Shown in pieces: positions 62,316-64,000 of a stretch of 64,000 nt of DNA. The notes under the pieces are model-generated. The model was not told the origin of the DNA, did not search any database, and was given only the letters and a program-made list of their open reading frames with translations. The DNA is from Alphaproteobacteria bacterium (GTDB taxonomy: Bacteria; Pseudomonadota; Alphaproteobacteria; Rhodospirillales; Rhodospirillaceae), in the NCBI GenBank assembly GCA_030604885.1, contig JAUVUZ010000003.1, forward strand, positions 1-64,000. Direction: 5' to 3'. Positions within the stretch are counted from its first letter, which is position 1, and every line of letters starts with the position of its first letter. Both the position numbers and the translations under genes were made by a program.

Positions 62316-62392
62316 TGGTCGGAGTGAGAGGATTCGAACCTCCGGCCCCTGCCTCCCGAAGACAGTGCTCTACCAGGCTGAGCTACACTCCG
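62316..62392 (-). tRNA. tRNA-Pro (anticodon CGG)
   Basis: 77 nt with encoded CCA. Acceptor CGGAGTG / CACTCCG, D arm with AGCTCAGCCTGGTAGAGC, anticodon stem CTGTC/GGCAG around TTCGGGA (anticodon CGG, reads CCG), T arm GGAGG-TTCGAAT-CCTCT. CCG is a frequent proline codon in this GC-rich DNA, so the gene is important to translation. It borders the low-GC segment at its 3' end. Confidence 0.97.
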
Positions 62393-62455
62393 TCCCTTGG
62401 GTCGAGGCCGGGTTTATACGATGCGGAGTCCGGCTTGGCAAGGTCTTTTTTGGGT

Positions 62456-63502
62456 TTAATAGGCGCGCTCGACGCAGAATTCCACGATCCCCAAAAGCGC
62501 TGATTTCATGGGGCTTTCGGGGAAGATGGCGAGGGCGTCGCGGGCGCGGTCGCCATAGTGGCGGGCGCGCTTCACGGTGTCTTCGAGCGAGCCGTGGCGC
62601 ACCATCAGCGCCTGGGCGCGGGCGAGGTCCTTGCCCGTTTCGTCCTGCTCCAGGTCTTCCATCACCCGGCGCCAGAAGGCGCGCTCCTCCTCGTCGCCGC
62701 GGCGGAAGGCGAGGATCACCGGGAGGGTGATCTTGCCCTCGTGGAAGTCGTCGCCGACGGTCTTGCCGAGGGTTTCCTGGGCGGCGGCGTAGTCGAGCAC
62801 GTCGTCGATCAGCTGGAAGGCGATGCCGAGGTTGAGGCCGTATTGCTCGAGCGCCATTTCCTCGACCGCCGGGCGGCCCGGGATCACCGCGCCGATCTGG
62901 CAGGCGGCGGCGAACAGGCGGGCGGTCTTGGCCTCGATCACCTGAAGGTAGGCGGCTTCGTCGGTGTCGGTGTCGTTGGCGGTGGAGAGTTGCAGCACCT
63001 CGCCCTCGGCGATCACCGCCGAGGCGTGGGAGAGGATTTCCAGCACCCGCAGCGAGCCGTCCGCCACCATCAGTTCGAAGGCGCGGGAGAGCAGGAAGTC
63101 GCCCACCAGCACGCTCGCCTTGTTGCCCCACACCGCGTTGGCGGAGGCCTGGCCGCGCCGCAGGTCGCTTTCGTCCACCACGTCGTCGTGCAGCAGGGTG
63201 GCGGTGTGGATGAACTCGACGCACGCCGCAAGCTCCACCTGGCGCAGGCCGGTGGCGCCGCACAGGCGCGCGGAGGCGAGGGTGAGCATCGGCCGCAGGC
63301 GCTTGCCGCCCGAGGCGACGAGGTAGCCCGCCAGTTGCGGGATCAGCGCCACCGGGCTGTCCATGCGCGCGACGATGGTGCGGTTGACCGCCTCGAGGTC
63401 GGCCGCGACCAGGGCGAGCAGGGTGTCGAAGGCGCTCGCCGACGTGCGGCCGCGGTTCGGGGACAGATTGACGACGTTGGACACCACGCTCACCCGCTTC
63501 AC
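62456..63502 (-). CDS. ispB: polyprenyl (octaprenyl-type) diphosphate synthase
   Basis: 348 residues. Trans-prenyltransferase that extends farnesyl diphosphate with IPP to make the side chain of ubiquinone. First Asp-rich motif LLHDDVVDES (D106, D107, D110), second LIDDVLDY near 240, GGKRLRPML at 66-74 for the diphosphate. The residue small side before the first motif (A-T-L-L) fits a long-chain enzyme, but product length is not determinable. Start codon GTG at 63502; a later GTG is possible. It shares its upstream region with the divergent methyltransferase gene. Confidence 0.92.
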   Translation of the reverse strand: MKRVSVVSNVVNLSPNRGRTSASAFDTLLALVAADLEAVNRTIVARMDSPVALIPQLAGYLVASGGKRLRPMLTLASARLCGATGLRQVELAACVEFIHTATLLHDDVVDESDLRRGQASANAVWGNKASVLVGDFLLSRAFELMVADGSLRVLEILSHASAVIAEGEVLQLSTANDTDTDEAAYLQVIEAKTARLFAAACQIGAVIPGRPAVEEMALEQYGLNLGIAFQLIDDVLDYAAAQETLGKTVGDDFHEGKITLPVILAFRRGDEEERAFWRRVMEDLEQDETGKDLARAQALMVRHGSLEDTVKRARHYGDRARDALAIFPESPMKSALLGIVEFCVERAY

Positions 63503-63602
63503 AATAATTCGGCAACGCAGGTGTCAGAATACGGGTCCGCTCCGACCCGGGTCAAGGTTTCCCGGTTCCCATGGCGCCCCCGGCGCGACTATCATCGCGC
63601 CG

Positions 63603-64000
63603 ATGAACGAAACCGACGACATCGCGGTGAGCGAGGACGGCCTGCTCGACGGCCGGGTGCGGCTGTTGCAGCCGCGCGGCGGCTATCGCGCGGCGATCGA
63701 CCCGGTGCTGCTGGCGGCGGCGGCGCGGCCCGGGCCGGAGGCGCGGGTGCTCGACCTCGGCTGCGGCACCGGCGCGGCGGCGCTGTGCCTGGCGGCGCGC
63801 TGCCCCGGCGTGCGGGTGCTGGGGGTGGAGAGCCAGCCCGCCTACGCCGCCCTGGCGCGGCGCTCGGCGGCGCTTTCGGGCCTCGCCGAACGGCTGACGG
63901 TGGTGGAGGGCGACGCGCGGGATCCCCGGTCGCTGCCGCCCGCGTGGCGGCCGTTCGACTGGGCGATCGCCAATCCGCCCTATTTCCTCGACGGTCCCCC
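63603..64000 (+). CDS. TrmN6-like SAM-dependent methyltransferase, N-terminal part
   Basis: About 132 residues before the window edge. It starts MNETDDIAVSEDGLLDG; the SAM motif VLDLGCGTGAAALCLAA and the DNA/RNA N6-adenine motif ANPPYF are complete, with the RVRLLQPRGGYRAAIDPVLL segment typical of TrmN6 (tRNA1(Val) adenine-37 N6-methyltransferase) and related YfiC proteins. The NPPY motif shows an amino-methyltransferase; the RNA target is by family only. Next to ispB, a frequent alphaproteobacterial arrangement as far as I recall. Confidence 0.85.
   Translation, partial: MNETDDIAVSEDGLLDGRVRLLQPRGGYRAAIDPVLLAAAARPGPEARVLDLGCGTGAAALCLAARCPGVRVLGVESQPAYAALARRSAALSGLAERLTVVEGDARDPRSLPPAWRPFDWAIANPPYFLDGP

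Overview
The window is GC-rich chromosomal DNA (strong G/C preference at wobble positions) from an alphaproteobacterium, most likely a member of the Rhodospirillales. The reasons are a leader resembling the alphaproteobacterial serC RNA motif in front of serC-serA, long-form PstC and PstA, a DUF2336 protein, an AcdS/AcdR pair, a class II FBPase-transketolase-Calvin-type aldolase-epimerase cluster, tripartite TctCBA and TRAP solute uptake, and many cyclic-di-GMP and two-component proteins. The assignment rests on gene content and recalled family features; no database search was possible.

Layout. 1-8.7 kb: 5' part of a CstA-type peptide transporter (minus), the serine pathway serC-serA, an O-GlcNAc-transferase-like TPR protein, a lipoprotein, a tartrate/D-malate dehydrogenase and a class IV aminotransferase. 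8.8-11.8 kb: an 8-bp tandem repeat, a small unknown gene, and the overlapping trio DUF952-pyrD-HAD hydrolase. 11.8-16.5 kb (minus): a signalling block of EAL-CBS-GGDEF protein, PAS histidine kinase and NarL-type regulator. 16.7-23.7 kb: panD with an overlapping RNA methyltransferase, a Tat-exported metallophosphoesterase, tctCBA, and elbB. 23.7-31.3 kb: M32 carboxypeptidase with a small membrane protein, thrC with an M16 peptidase, acdS with divergent acdR, MarR and DoxX. 31.6-36.5 kb: TRAP binding protein, YqgE, ispH-thrB-rnhA and a lipoprotein. 36.5-39.9 kb: a membrane PilJ-PAS-GGDEF-EAL protein and an atypical LuxR-type regulator whose receiver lacks the phospho-acceptor Asp. 40.1-45.0 kb: glpX-tkt-fba-rpe, the sugar-phosphate regeneration arm of the Calvin cycle without RuBisCO or phosphoribulokinase. 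45.2-47.8 kb (minus): a quinone oxidoreductase, a small exported protein and a tandem YgjV pair. 47.9-55 kb: Pho-box, pstSCAB-phoB and a sigma-54 activator. 55-60.2 kb: apt, DUF2336 protein, M29-like aminopeptidase and DcuC transporter.

The one clearly foreign segment is 60.25-62.25 kb. It is visibly lower in GC than everything around it and lies just downstream of the 3' end of a tRNA-Pro(CGG) gene. It carries an AbiTii-like abortive-infection gene interrupted by a one-base frameshift at a run of eight A, and on the other strand two very short, hydrophobic reading frames. The window ends with the polyprenyl diphosphate synthase gene (minus) and the start of a TrmN6-like methyltransferase (plus).

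The most interesting points are the A8-interrupted AbiTii gene and its island, the phosphorylation-independent regulator before the Calvin genes, a family of double-hairpin repeats that sit in fixed orientation just after stop codons, the serC leader with a helix that hides the ribosome-binding site, and an 8-bp minisatellite framed by 16-bp direct repeats. I saw no CRISPR array, rRNA, insertion sequence or prophage.
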